Shown here one piece after another: positions 55,593-64,000 of a stretch of 64,000 nt of DNA. Source of the DNA: Fragum whitleyi (Eukaryota > Mollusca > Bivalvia > Cardiida > Cardiidae); NCBI GenBank assembly GCA_948146395.1, contig OX411559.1:38198715-38262714 (forward strand). The letters run 5' to 3'. The notes under the pieces were generated by a model, which did not search any database, was not told the origin of the DNA, and saw only the letters and a program-made list of their open reading frames with translations. The position numbers were made by a program, and so were the translations under genes. Each line of letters opens with the position of its first letter. The first letter of the stretch is position 1.

Positions 55593-55933
55593 ATAAATTA
55601 TTGATATTTGTGCGTGAAAAATACTTACGGTTAAATCAATGCATTAACCTGACAATTCAAAACAAAGTAACTCTATCTTAATTTCGACCCACTGTTTACA
55701 AATTCTCGTCAAGAAATGAGAGCCCAAGATATAGAAGGCAAACAAAATACATTTTATTGAACTTTGTTATCTATATACCTTTTACCCATTGGATGGATCT
55801 TGAATATAATCAACCGGTAATGAGACTAAATCTTTAGAATTAAGATTCTACGGATAGTTATAAGACCACAAAATGTCAACGATCGTAGAAGTGTCCTGGA
55901 CGCAGGGCTTGTTTTCTACTAAAACAATCAAGC
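55593..55933. other. Unassigned DNA
   Basis: Nothing recognised. Confidence 0.4.
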
Positions 55934-56367
55934 TACAGTTAATAACATCGTTTCGTATATGCCTTCGAGTTGATTATCGCGAAATAACGGTAGATTATCA
56001 TTTGATTTTGTTTTTCGAGTAAGATCGAATTTACTTCATTTCGTGAACAACAAAAGCTTTATTTTCACTCATGACTCCACTCATGAAAAATGGCTTTCAA
56101 GACTTACAACATTTAATTCATATCGATCTTATTATTCCACGATTCTTTTGGAATGTGTGGTTTTCTAATTGGTCCATGAAGACACAGAAACAGAAAATTA
56201 CGTATATCTTATTAGAGGGAGGTAATAAATATCCTGAACAAAATTAGCCTTATTGGTTTACCTCCCTTTAATTTCACTCACAACTCGCTCCGCTTACTCA
56301 TTCAATTTCATTCCAAAATCATGCCAATATCATTCATCTTCTCAATTTCACGATGTTGTTAACTGTA
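55934..56367 (+). mobile_element. Family A MITE, subtype II, with element E insert
   Basis: Left tip TACAGTTAATAACATCG; right half TCTAATTGGTCCATGAAGAC, GAGGGAGGTAATAAATATCC, CAATTTCACGATGTTGTTAA. The left middle (about 55965-56130) is E sequence: TTATCGCGAAATAACGGTAG, CAACAAAAGCTTTATTTTCA. Confidence 0.75.
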
Positions 56368-57247
56368 GTACTTACTCAAATAGTTCAAAAACTCTCCGAA
56401 CACATACGAAGTTACCGAAAGGGCCCCGACTCAACAACTTCATTAGAATAGACCTGGTCGCTCATTTTTATCGGCTTTTGTTGGTTCATAACTGTCCCCA
56501 AAAACACAAATATGTTTTTCGAAAAATACGTACATTATTTCAAAGGAAAGTAATAACCCACAGGAGCGAAATTAGCTATATCATGCCACCTCCATTTAAA
56601 GCTGCTCTTTCACAATTTTTCAAAGAAAAAAATACAAAACTTGTTCTTATACTTGGAAATGTGTGTATTTTTAGACGATTTAGAATGGCCAAAGGGCATT
56701 GGCACCCAAAACAACATGTTTCAATATTTTTGTATCTTATTTTTTCGAAGCAGTAAGATCTGTGATGGATCCAGTCTATTTATTTTCGAGTCTATAAATT
56801 GCAAATTTGTTCTTTTCCATGAATAATCTTTCATTTTTGCTTGCAATGATATTAAGTTGCCAGCTATCAAATACTTTTACCTTTATCTTTGATTGAATAG
56901 GACAAACATGCGGAATTCACATGTGTAAATAGTTGGCTCGAAATTGAAGAATCATTTTTAAGGCGTTAGTAGTTGCTTTATTTTTCAGAATGATTTTTCG
57001 CTGAATTCAGGAATATCAGTCTTTCTTTCCATGCATTACCAGATTGAATCTTATTATCTTAAAGGCAACATGATGAGGTTGTTACTTCCAATTAATTTTA
57101 CGAAAGTTTTCAAAAATCACATTTTCCCGATCTGTGAAAGAGCAGCTTTAATTTCAATCTAAACTCGCTCACCCAATCCATTCAATTTAATTTTGAAATT
57201 GTTCCAAAAATTATTCACCTTGTCAAATTCGCGATGTTTTAACTGTT
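56368..57247 (+). mobile_element. Family A copy split by element F
   Basis: Left piece ends ATCATGCCACCTCCATTTAA; right piece resumes TTAATTTCAATCTAAACTCG, CATTCAATTTAATTTTGAAA and CGCGATGTTTTAACTG. Compare intact copies: ACCTCCCTTTAATTTCACTC. Confidence 0.75.
56600..57147 (+). mobile_element. Element F, copy 2, 548 bp, nested in family A
   Basis: AGCTGCTCTTTCACAATTTT and GATCTGTGAAAGAGCAGCT ends with TTAA on both sides (56596-56599 and 57148-57151). Interior matches copy 1 in opposite orientation. No transposase. Confidence 0.85.
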
Positions 57248-57252
57248 TTATA

Positions 57253-57526
57253 TACAGCAAAACTTGCACCAGGCGACCACTCACGGAACCGTCAAAATCA
57301 GTCGTTAAAGAGTATGATACATGTTTTGTTCTCAATAATACTAAGTTGTAAAAACTCATTAGAATCGTCTCGTTTAGACAATTCTAATGAGTTTTAACAA
57401 CTTAGGGTTCATTTACAAGAATTTTTGAACAAATGAATTCTACTTTTTAAGAGATTTCGAATAAAAGAAGGTCTTTTTGAAAACTGTCGCTTAATAGACG
57501 TGATCGTTCGATCAAGATCGACTGTA
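57253..57526. mobile_element. Element G, copy 3
   Basis: TACAGCAAAACTTGCACCAG ... CGATCAAGATCGACTGTA; interior hairpin CATTAGAATCGTCTCGTTTA/GACAATTCTAATGAG. Confidence 0.75.
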
Positions 57527-57892
57527 CCGCCAAATAAACCGTCGTCTGTCAACCACAGAACCGTTCTCGTTGCTTAATTTACCTGAATTTACGACGTCTT
57601 TGGTCGTAAATTGACGACCAATGTCTCCAGAATGGAAAAAAAGGCGATATAATATTGACATAGTCTCAAATAACTTATTTCAAGAGTAAGTAAACGCGTG
57701 GACGATAAATTTGATATCACTATTTATTTTCTTCAAACACTTTAAAATTTCTACCTGACAATATTTTCTGCTACAATCGGTAGAAATTAATATAAACATA
57801 CCTGCATGCTTGGTGTTTCAAAATGAAGTTTCGAACCCAGTTCAGCCATTTTCTTTATACTACATGTAACATTTTTTGCTTTATGATACTCT
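57527..57892. other. Unassigned DNA
   Basis: Short palindrome TTTACGACGTCTTTGGTCGTAAA near 57592. Confidence 0.4.
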
Positions 57893-57904
57893 TCATTCTT
57901 TTGG

Positions 57905-58185
57905 GCCGCCGTCATAGCGCAGTTGGTAGCGCGTTGGACTGTCAATCCAGAAGTCACGGGTTCGATCCCCGACGGCGGCACTCGTTCTTTCCGACTATGT
58001 GTCTCTCACCAATGGGTCGATAATCGTAGACCTATGTCAGATAGCAGCTGGAGACTAGGAAAGGATGTTGGTGGTTGTACTGTTGAGAGAAATACCAGGA
58101 AACCATTGTTAGGTGCTCCAGCCGCCGCGATATAACTGAAATAATGTTGAAAGCGGCGTAAAACCCCATTCAATCAATCAATCAA
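57905..58185 (+). mobile_element. SINE-1, best full-length copy, GTC head
   Basis: GCCGCCGTCATAGCGCAGTT with complete acceptor complement CGGCGGC, loop CTGTCAA, box B GGGTTCGATCCCCGACGGCG, complete body, CAATCAATC tail. Perfect 12 bp target duplication TCATTCTTTTGG at 57893-57904 and 58186-58197. The head folds as a tRNA, but the appended body and multiple copies mark it as a SINE. Confidence 0.92.
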
Positions 58186-58199
58186 TCATTCTTTTGGCC

Positions 58200-58509
58200 G
58201 TATACGAGGGAAAATCTGAGGTACTGTCCCTTTAGAGTCATTCGCGTTGGCGTTGGCGTTGGTGTTGATGTGACCAACATTAAATTTGATATCTGATTTG
58301 TTGTTGAAGATATCTTTTTGAAACTTTGCATGTATGTTCACAACCATAACAGCTATCAAGACTGTAAAGGAAGATAACCCTTAAAGTATATTTTAAGAGT
58401 TGTGTCCCTTGTTTTACTTTCCTTAATCCATCAGTAATCGGATGCGGAGCTTTATTTCAAATTTCGCCTCCATCGATATGCAGATAAAAAATATAATGCC
58501 TCAGATTGA
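58200..58509. other. Unassigned DNA
   Basis: GTTGGCGTTGGCGTTGGTGTTG short tandem at 58248-58268; the rest resembles a worn dispersed repeat. Confidence 0.4.
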
Positions 58510-58935
58510 TATAGAGGATAATCGTTTGTTTGAGTGTAAGATCGATTTATATTTCATTGAGTGAAAAACAAAAGCTATATTTTCACGAGTGGCAAAGCCA
58601 CGAGTGAAAATATAGCTTTTGTTGTTCACGAAATGAAATATTAATTGATCTTACTCGAAAAACAAACGATTATTCTATTTCTTTATTGCAAAAATGAGAC
58701 AAGATGTAAAATTTCTAGGACATAATGTGGTAAAGCGCGTCATTTTGCACGTGATTGCTATGCGACGTTCATTGTGACGTCACTTATTTCGCCCCGCATA
58801 GATGACGTGAGATAGGATGAAATGCACAAAAGCAGGGTATAAGTTTTTGATAATTTCACTGCTTTTGCAATGAGATTATCAAATGATAATCTACCGTTAT
58901 TTCTCGATAAACCACCGAAAAGCATTAAAGAAGAG
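58510..58935 (+). mobile_element. Element E, reference copy
   Basis: Hairpin GCTATATTTTCACGAGTGGC/GCCACGAGTGAAAATATAGC; outer AAGATCGATTTATATTTCAT/ATTGATCTTACTCG. Then AAAGCGCGTCATTTTGCACG, TGTGACGTCACTTATTTCGC, AATAATCTACCGTTATT-type blocks to CCGAAAAGCATTAAAG. Confidence 0.75.
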
Positions 58936-59031
58936 CAGGCCTTTGCGAGGGTGAAATATCTTGGTCGCATATGATTAGAAAAAAAGGAAACCATATAAAG
59001 ACGATTCAGATGCTACAGTAGGACTTAAAAT

Positions 59032-59245
59032 TTGGTTTAAACCTATTTATTTTACATCGATTGGGAAACAAGTTCTTACAACTTAGAGTAATCCCTCTCG
59101 ATTCTGCTTCCTGGAAAACTCACCAGTACTCGCGCCGAATGTGTGGGCCAATGAAAGAACAAAGATCGATAGCCGCTCCCGGGAATCGAACTCAGGACCT
59201 TTGTGTCAAGAGGCCGACGCTCTACCACTAGACCACGGACACCAC
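59032..59245 (-). mobile_element. SINE-3, copy 2
   Basis: Same as 30433-30649 with few changes: GGTGTCCGTGGTCTAGTGGT head, box B GAGTTCGATTCCCGGGAG, tail TAAAATAAATAGGTTTAAAC. Confidence 0.85.
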
Positions 59246-59491
59246 TCAAAATTAGTGAGAAGGCCATTAAACTTCAAAAAAAGAAGAAAAAAAAAAAAAA
59301 AACACGAAAGGTTTCAATGCTTGTACAGGAAAGTCCGCCCAAGTCATGAACTGAAGGTCTGTTGTTCGAGCCCGATCGTCATCGGTTTGTGTTTATGGAC
59401 AATAGCCCCAGTCAGCACAGCTCTAGAATTGATGCTCTAGATTCGCATGGGGTTACAACACTTTCTCTCGTTCAAAGACGTGAATATATCA
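59246..59491. other. Poly-A tract and unassigned DNA
   Basis: About 20 A at 59285-59302, then GTCATGAACTGAAGG, GTTCGAGCC, a possible worn tRNA-like head. Confidence 0.4.
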
Positions 59492-59620
59492 GCCTTGCAT
59501 TCAGAAAAACACAACATAGCAAACTATTTGCAAATTGTACCCGCTTTGCACGTGCACTTACGTGCAAAGCGATGCAAATTTCCAAAGACTTTGCCAAGTT
59601 TTGTTATCCTGAACGTAAGG
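59492..59620. mobile_element. Family B palindromic MITE
   Basis: CTTGCATTCAGAAAAACACA to TTGTTATCCTGAACGTAAGG; core ACCCGCTTTGCACGTGCACT. Confidence 0.8.
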
Positions 59621-60182
59621 CCACATTCACTTTTCGGAAGCGACTTAATAAACTGAAGCTTTTGTCAAACTATCGAACAATTACAAATTACAAAATGTAG
59701 TATAAACTGTTCATCGAAGTCCATATATCATTTACTAAGTAAATAGGGCTTCGTGTTGAAATTGATGTTCGGGAAAATTATTGTTCTATTGTTTAAACTT
59801 TGCATGACCTTAACTTTGTCTGATCTTTCGATTTTATAACAAATTTATGGTCACTCTTTAAAGTCAAGTTCACAATAAACAGTCTGAGTCTTTGCAAACC
59901 GGCACAAATCAAGGACATATTTCAAGATGCAAATTTCAGGGTTAAAAGCAGAAGGTTTTAAATAAATATTTCTATCAATATTCTTCCGACCTCTATGTTG
60001 TAAGTAAGCATTGGAATCGTCTCAATATGGTTTTTGTGTTTCTATTCCAATAATGACCAACATAAAAAGGACCTTCTTGAAACTGAGAAAAATATTAATT
60101 CTTCTCAGATTTCATGCATAGCACACAATTACTAGGGTCTATACGTTTTAGTGTCTAGATATTTTGAATGATTATACTATAT
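59621..60182. other. Mostly unassigned; worn element D near 59990
   Basis: CTCTATGTTGTAAGTAAGCATTGGAATCGTC and ATTCCAATAATGACCAACAT at 59991-60062 look like the centre of element D. Confidence 0.4.
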
Positions 60183-60284
60183 TATAGATCCACAAGTTTA
60201 AGTGAATGATCAAAGGTCAATTTTGTCTATACTTGTATAGACAAAATTGACATTTGATGACTCGCTCTAAATTGCGGAACTATA
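60183..60284. mobile_element. Hairpin element K, copy 2
   Basis: TATAGATCCACAAGTTTAAG, CAATTTTGTCTATACTTGTA/TAGACAAAATTGACATTTGA and AATTGCGGAACTATA. It directly abuts element E. Confidence 0.8.
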
Positions 60285-60285
60285 C

Positions 60286-60880
60286 ATAGAGGATAATGTT
60301 TTGTTACAGTGTAAGATCGATTTATATTTCATTGAGTGAACAACAAAAGATATATTTTCACTCGGGGCAAATCAACGCATCGACCCTAGTTTTACGAAAT
60401 GAAATATTAATCAATAAAAACAGACGATTATTCTATTCCTTAAATGTTTAAAAGGGACATAGAGAATAGTTTTGGTAAAATTACTGAAAGCGCGTCATTT
60501 CCCACGTCATTTCCCACGTGATTGTTACGCAGCCTCATCATAACGTCACTAATTTTTTGTTTGGCCCCGCTCAGATAACGTTAAGGTTGTGGACCCGTAT
60601 TACTTCCACAACGTTTCGGAAGTGATGAGAAATTTAACAGTTTTGACCCAGGTTTCCTATTGAAATCATTAGGAAACCTCGATCAAAATTGTGAAAGATC
60701 GCAAGTCCCGAAATGTTGCGGAATCTTGTGTAACTTATACGGGTCCACTACCTTAAATTGGATTAACTGAATGAAAGCAGCGAAAATTCCTTTTTCCACT
60801 GGTTTGCCGGCGATATATATCAAATAGTAACCTACCGTTATTTCTTGATAATCTATCGAAAAGCATTAGAGAATATATCT
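60286..60880 (+). mobile_element. Element E, copy split by element H
   Basis: GAGGATAATGTTTTGTTACA, AAGATCGATTTATATTTCAT ... TCACTAATTTTTTGTTTGGC, GCTCAGATAACGTTAA; resumes AATTGGATTAACTGAATGAA ... CCTACCGTTATTTCTTGATA, ATCGAAAAGCATTAGAG. Confidence 0.7.
60585..60752. mobile_element. Element H, copy 2, nested in E, TTAA-flanked
   Basis: GGTTGTGGACCCGTAT pairs with ATACGGGTCCACTACC; TTAA lies directly outside both ends (60581-60584 and 60753-60756). The middle TTGAAATCATTAGGAAACCT matches copy 1. Confidence 0.8.
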
Positions 60881-61390
60881 TAATTTTGAAAGCTACTTCG
60901 GGTTGACCTCTGCGAGATCATATTCATTTTACTTAGCGTTAGGGATAACATTTGTAACTGATGATAACTTTCAATCAATACAAAGTAACAGCTAAAATTC
61001 GATTATATCGATTATATGATTCTATTCGAAAGTCCACCAGTTTTCTGATATTTTTAACTTCATAGCTGCTAAGATTTATTTTCTCCATTCCTTTGAATAA
61101 CGTTGCCGTTTTTCAAACGTGAAGATTTATATGAACAGAAAATATTTAAGAATTACCTTCAGAGAGAACGAAACTTCAAATGCCATTTTTTTCAATTCCA
61201 AAACCGTGTATGACTACCCTAACAACTTCGATCTATCTAAGTTATTGATAAAAAGTGGTGAGGTTTTTAAAATAACACCTACGAAATAAATTAATAAATC
61301 ACCAAATATTTATCATAACCTTCGTTTGAGATTCCTTTATACAGTCATGGCAATTATTATCAGGCCTTCAGAAAAGGGGGATTTTGTTTT
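60881..61390. other. Unassigned DNA
   Basis: Nothing recognised. Confidence 0.4.
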
Positions 61391-61585
61391 TTGTTTGTTT
61401 GTTTGTTTGACTGAGGTTTTACGTCGCTTTTAACATTCTTCAGTCATATCCTGGCGACTGGATCACCTAACAATGGTTTCCTGGTCATTACACCAGTACT
61501 ACCATTACATCATTTCCTAGCCTCCAGCTGCTATCCCACATAGGTCAACGATTATCAACCAATTTGCGGTAGACTTATCAGAAAG
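61391..61585 (-). mobile_element. SINE-1, headless copy
   Basis: (TTTG)n tail, GAGGTTTTACGTCGCTTTTA, GGTTTCCTGGTCATTACACC, AGCCTCCAGCTGCTATCCCA; the head is missing. Confidence 0.8.
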
Positions 61586-61650
61586 AAAGGATAGTTTAGA
61601 TTTAAAATTCAAATATTTCATTGATCCGCGCACAATTCCAAAGTTGTGGG

Positions 61651-62090
61651 TACAGTTAAATACATCGTGAAATTGACATTAAACTCAATCAAAACCACTC
61701 TAAATCACTCACTCATCGCTCCTTTAATTCATTCCAAACACTCACTCAAACCATTCAAAAACGCTCAAAACTCACTGAAAAACATATAACAACAACTTCA
61801 TCAAAATAAAGATAGCTGGGGGAAAATCGGGATTTCAATCAATTAATTGAAATTGTAAGCGTCTGATAGGTATTTAAAGAAATAGGGAGCTATCTATAAA
61901 ACTTTTTTGCATATTTTATTAAAGGGAGGTAATCAATATTGCTAATTTTGTTCATCCTGAACAAAATTTGCAATACTGAATTACCTCCAATTAAATTGAC
62001 TCAAAACTCGCTCCACATACTCATTCAATTTCATTCCTAAAACATTCCATAATCATTCACCTTGTCAATTTCACGATGTTGTTAACTGTA
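61651..62090 (+). mobile_element. Family A MITE, full copy, subtype I
   Basis: TACAGTTAAATACATCGTGA to CAATTTCACGATGTTGTTAACTGTA, hairpin AAAGGGAGGTAATCAATATT with GTTCATCCTGAAC centre. Confidence 0.88.
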
Positions 62091-62250
62091 CTCGCTGAAA
62101 TCATCTCGTAGAGGCGATTCAAATGAGTACCCACATTATAGGGTTTTGCTTAACTGCCGCTTATCTGCACTTTCGTATCATATAGTCATTCTTGTATGTA
62201 CATATCGTCGATCGGCGACAAACATATCCTTTCGATAGCTCTATCCAAAA

Positions 62251-62586
62251 TACAGTTAAAAACATCCTTAAATTGACCGTAATTACTACAAAATCATTCT
62301 AAATCATTCACTCAGCATTCCATTCATTCATTCCGAGCACTCACTCAAATCAATCAAAAACGCTCCAAAATCATTTGAAAAAAAAATCAAAATCGTTTAA
62401 GGCAATCAACATTTTTTTTTCAAATCGTCCAAATTGTTTACCACTTATTGGCTGGAGTGGGTTTTAAAGTGTCTAATTTTAAAGTGTCTAATTGGTCCAA
62501 AAACTTGCTCCTCAGACTCATTCAAACTCATTCCAAAATTATTCTAAAACTATTCACCTTGTTAATTTCACGATGTTGCCAACTGT
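62251..62586 (+). mobile_element. Family A MITE, subtype II, hairpin deleted
   Basis: TACAGTTAAAAACATCCTTA to TTAATTTCACGATGTTGCCA. It jumps from the ATTGGTCCA block straight to AAAACTTGCTCCTCAGACTC. Confidence 0.8.
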
Positions 62587-62685
62587 TTGACATTTTGGTC
62601 ACAGGCTAACAATTAATCTAGTACATGTGAACTTAAATAGGAAGATACTTTGTTACACGTAAGACGGACATCTGTATATTAAAGG

Positions 62686-62915
62686 TACTGTCGTGATACG
62701 TCAGCTGATAGCGCGCCAGACCGCCGATATTCTTTCCGATATTTGTCTCCCACCCAGGGATGAATAATCTTGATCTAAATAGGACAGCATTGGGATACTG
62801 GGAATTAATATAAAATTGGTGTATAAATGATAGAAATATGAATAGAATGTATTGTTAGGTGTTCCAACTGCCGCGATTTGTCTTAGCAGTTGTTCAAGGG
62901 CGTCGTTTAAGCCAA
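62686..62915 (+). mobile_element. SINE-1, very worn
   Basis: CAGCTGATAGCGCGCCAGAC, TTCTTTCCGATATTTGTCTC, TGTTAGGTGTTCCAACTGCC, GGGCGTCGTTTAAGCC. Confidence 0.55.
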
Positions 62916-62921
62916 TTTAAA

Positions 62922-62964
62922 GGAAAGAGAGGGAGAGAGAGAGAAAAGGAGAGAGAGAGAGAGT

Positions 62965-63003
<39 letters not shown>

Positions 63004-63111
63004 CTGCCAATTGAAAGGAAAGAGAGAGTGAGAGAGGGAGGGAGGGAGAGAGGGAGAGAGAGAGAGAGCGAGAGAAAGAGAGAGAAAGAAAGAGAGAGAG
63101 AGAGAAAGAGA
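62922..63111. repeat. (GA)n microsatellite with internal duplication
   Basis: GA runs interrupted by a repeat of the leading unique bases (GCCAATTTAAAGGAAAGAGA at 62911, GCCAATTGAAAGGAAAGAGA at 63006). Confidence 0.9.
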
Positions 63112-63405
63112 TGTGTATATATGCTATCCAATTCTTAAGGATCTACATAAAATTCATTCAACATATTTTGCAAATAACATGTAGATATGTATCGAATCAT
63201 TCGTTATTAACGTGTTTGAGTCATTTTTACCCAATGATCAATCTTATCTTTCCAACAATCTATCGTATGAGAGGTAATTTTGATTCCTCTTGTCAAATAT
63301 TGTCGACCAAAGTTCACTAAATGGTTATTCAATGTTACTTTTTTATGATCAATCTAAAATTTGAAAATCACACGCTATCGTAAGACATATGTCCTCGATG
63401 ATCTA
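63112..63405. other. Unassigned DNA
   Basis: Nothing recognised. Confidence 0.4.
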
Positions 63406-63489
63406 ATAAGTCATCGTGAAATTGACATTCACCTCGAACAAAACCATTCTAAATCGCTCACTCAGCGCTCCATTCATTCATTCTATATA

Positions 63490-63892
63490 CAGTCAAACCT
63501 GTCTTAGCAGCCACCTGTATTCAGCAAGCAACATGTCTTCGGCAAGCAGCCACAAAGTTCCAAAATGAATCATTTGCATTGATAAAAACCTGTATTAAGC
63601 AAACACCTGTCTTAAGCAAGCGCTCTTTGAAAGTCCCTTGAGTGATTGCTTAACCCTTTTCTGTTTTATCCCTGCTTTTTACGTGCCTGTGATTTTGTGA
63701 TAGAGAAAACATTGTGAAAAAAGAAGAAATTGCTCCTGACAAGCAATTTCTTCTTTTTCCACACTATTTTCTACCCTACTGAATGGCTATTTTTCAAGTT
63801 AAATCAAGTTTAAATTTTCGTCTGCAAGACCTTTGAATTTGGACAGGTCCAAAATTTTGTGAAACAGCAAAGGGTTATGACAGGTTTGACTG
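63490..63892. mobile_element. Element G, copy 4, nested in family A
   Basis: CAGTCAAACCTGTCTTAGCA pairs with GACAGGTTTGACTG, with TA on each side. Repeated AGCAAGC/CTTAAGCAA motifs inside. Pogo/Tigger-like by ends and target; no transposase. Confidence 0.85.
63654..63874. mobile_element. Element P1 (piggyBac-like MITE), copy 2, nested in G
   Basis: Same 221 bp length and near-identical sequence as 49969-50189. Left flank TTAA (63650-63653); right flank TTAT (63875-63878), a one-base change from TTAA. Inner AAGAAGAAATTGCTCC hairpin. Confidence 0.88.
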
Positions 63893-64000
63893 TACTCACT
63901 CAGTCCGTTTATAAGCGTTCCAAAATCGTTCAAAAACTCTTTATTAGCGTTCATAATGTTGAACATTTTATACGAATCGATCAAAGTATCACCCTATTTT

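Larger units (their letters stand above)
63406..64000 (+). mobile_element. Family A MITE split by element G, runs off the window
   Basis: Left piece ATCGTGAAATTGACATTCAC through GCGCTCCATTCATTCATTC; right piece from CTCACTCAGTCCG, AGCGTTCCAAAATCGTTCAA on to the window end (subtype II). Confidence 0.85.

Noticed and set aside
56253..56756. 167-codon open frame
   Set aside because: Runs across a family A MITE end, another A copy and element F; purely repeat-derived.
57905..57980. tRNA gene (GTC anticodon)
   Set aside because: It folds as a tRNA but is the head of a multi-copy SINE with target duplication and tail.
62907..63131. Ser/Leu-rich minus-strand frame
   Set aside because: Translation of the (GA)n microsatellite.

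Overview
This window is nuclear DNA from an animal, most probably a mollusc and likely a bivalve. It is strongly A+T-rich and nearly gene-empty. It is crowded with short non-autonomous transposons, tRNA-headed SINEs, foldback hairpins and microsatellites of the kind known from bivalve genomes. The assignment rests on repeat style (for example SINEs whose 3' end reads like GCGGCGTAAAACCCC followed by CAAT/CAAA repeats) and on spliced genes. No species can be named from the sequence alone.

Only one gene is supported. It lies on the minus strand as two coding exons, 41640-40872 (start exon) and 23272-22650 (stop exon). They are separated by a candidate 17.6 kb intron whose donor, acceptor and reading phase are compatible. 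The joined product would be about 463 residues: hydrophilic, Ser/Lys/Asp/Glu-rich, apparently disordered, and not recognised as a known family. The start exon is preceded by a TGACGTCA (CRE-type) site.

Everything else is repeats or sequence in which I see nothing. Family letters are local to this report. Family A: about 23 full or partial copies of a roughly 430 bp MITE with CAGTTAACAACATCGTGAAA-type ends, TA flanks and a central GGGAGGTAAT...ATTACCTCCC hairpin, in two internal subfamilies. Family B: about 15 copies of a roughly 125 bp palindrome around GCTTTGCACG...CGTGCAAAGC. SINE-1 (GTC or TCC anticodon-like head): about 16 copies. SINE-2, SINE-3 and SINE-4: other tRNA-headed families. G: pogo/Tigger-like TA elements. 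P, H, N and F: elements flanked by TTAA. D, E, I, J, K, L, M, O, S, T, U, V, W and Q: other hairpin, inverted-repeat or satellite elements.

Layout: 1-22 kb is intergenic repeat mosaic; 22.6-23.3 kb is the stop exon; 23.3-40.9 kb is the intron (SINEs, J tandem pair, 1.3 kb foldback N, 76/66 bp satellite, G, E and O); 40.9-41.7 kb is the start exon and putative promoter; 42-64 kb is upstream intergenic DNA with more MITEs, microsatellites and the clearest nested insertions. Nesting gives relative ages: P inside G inside A at the right edge; F inside A; H inside E; N inside SINE-2; D inside both SINE-1 and A; SINE-1 inside SINE-1.

No rRNA, functional tRNA, CRISPR array, autonomous transposase or reverse transcriptase was found.
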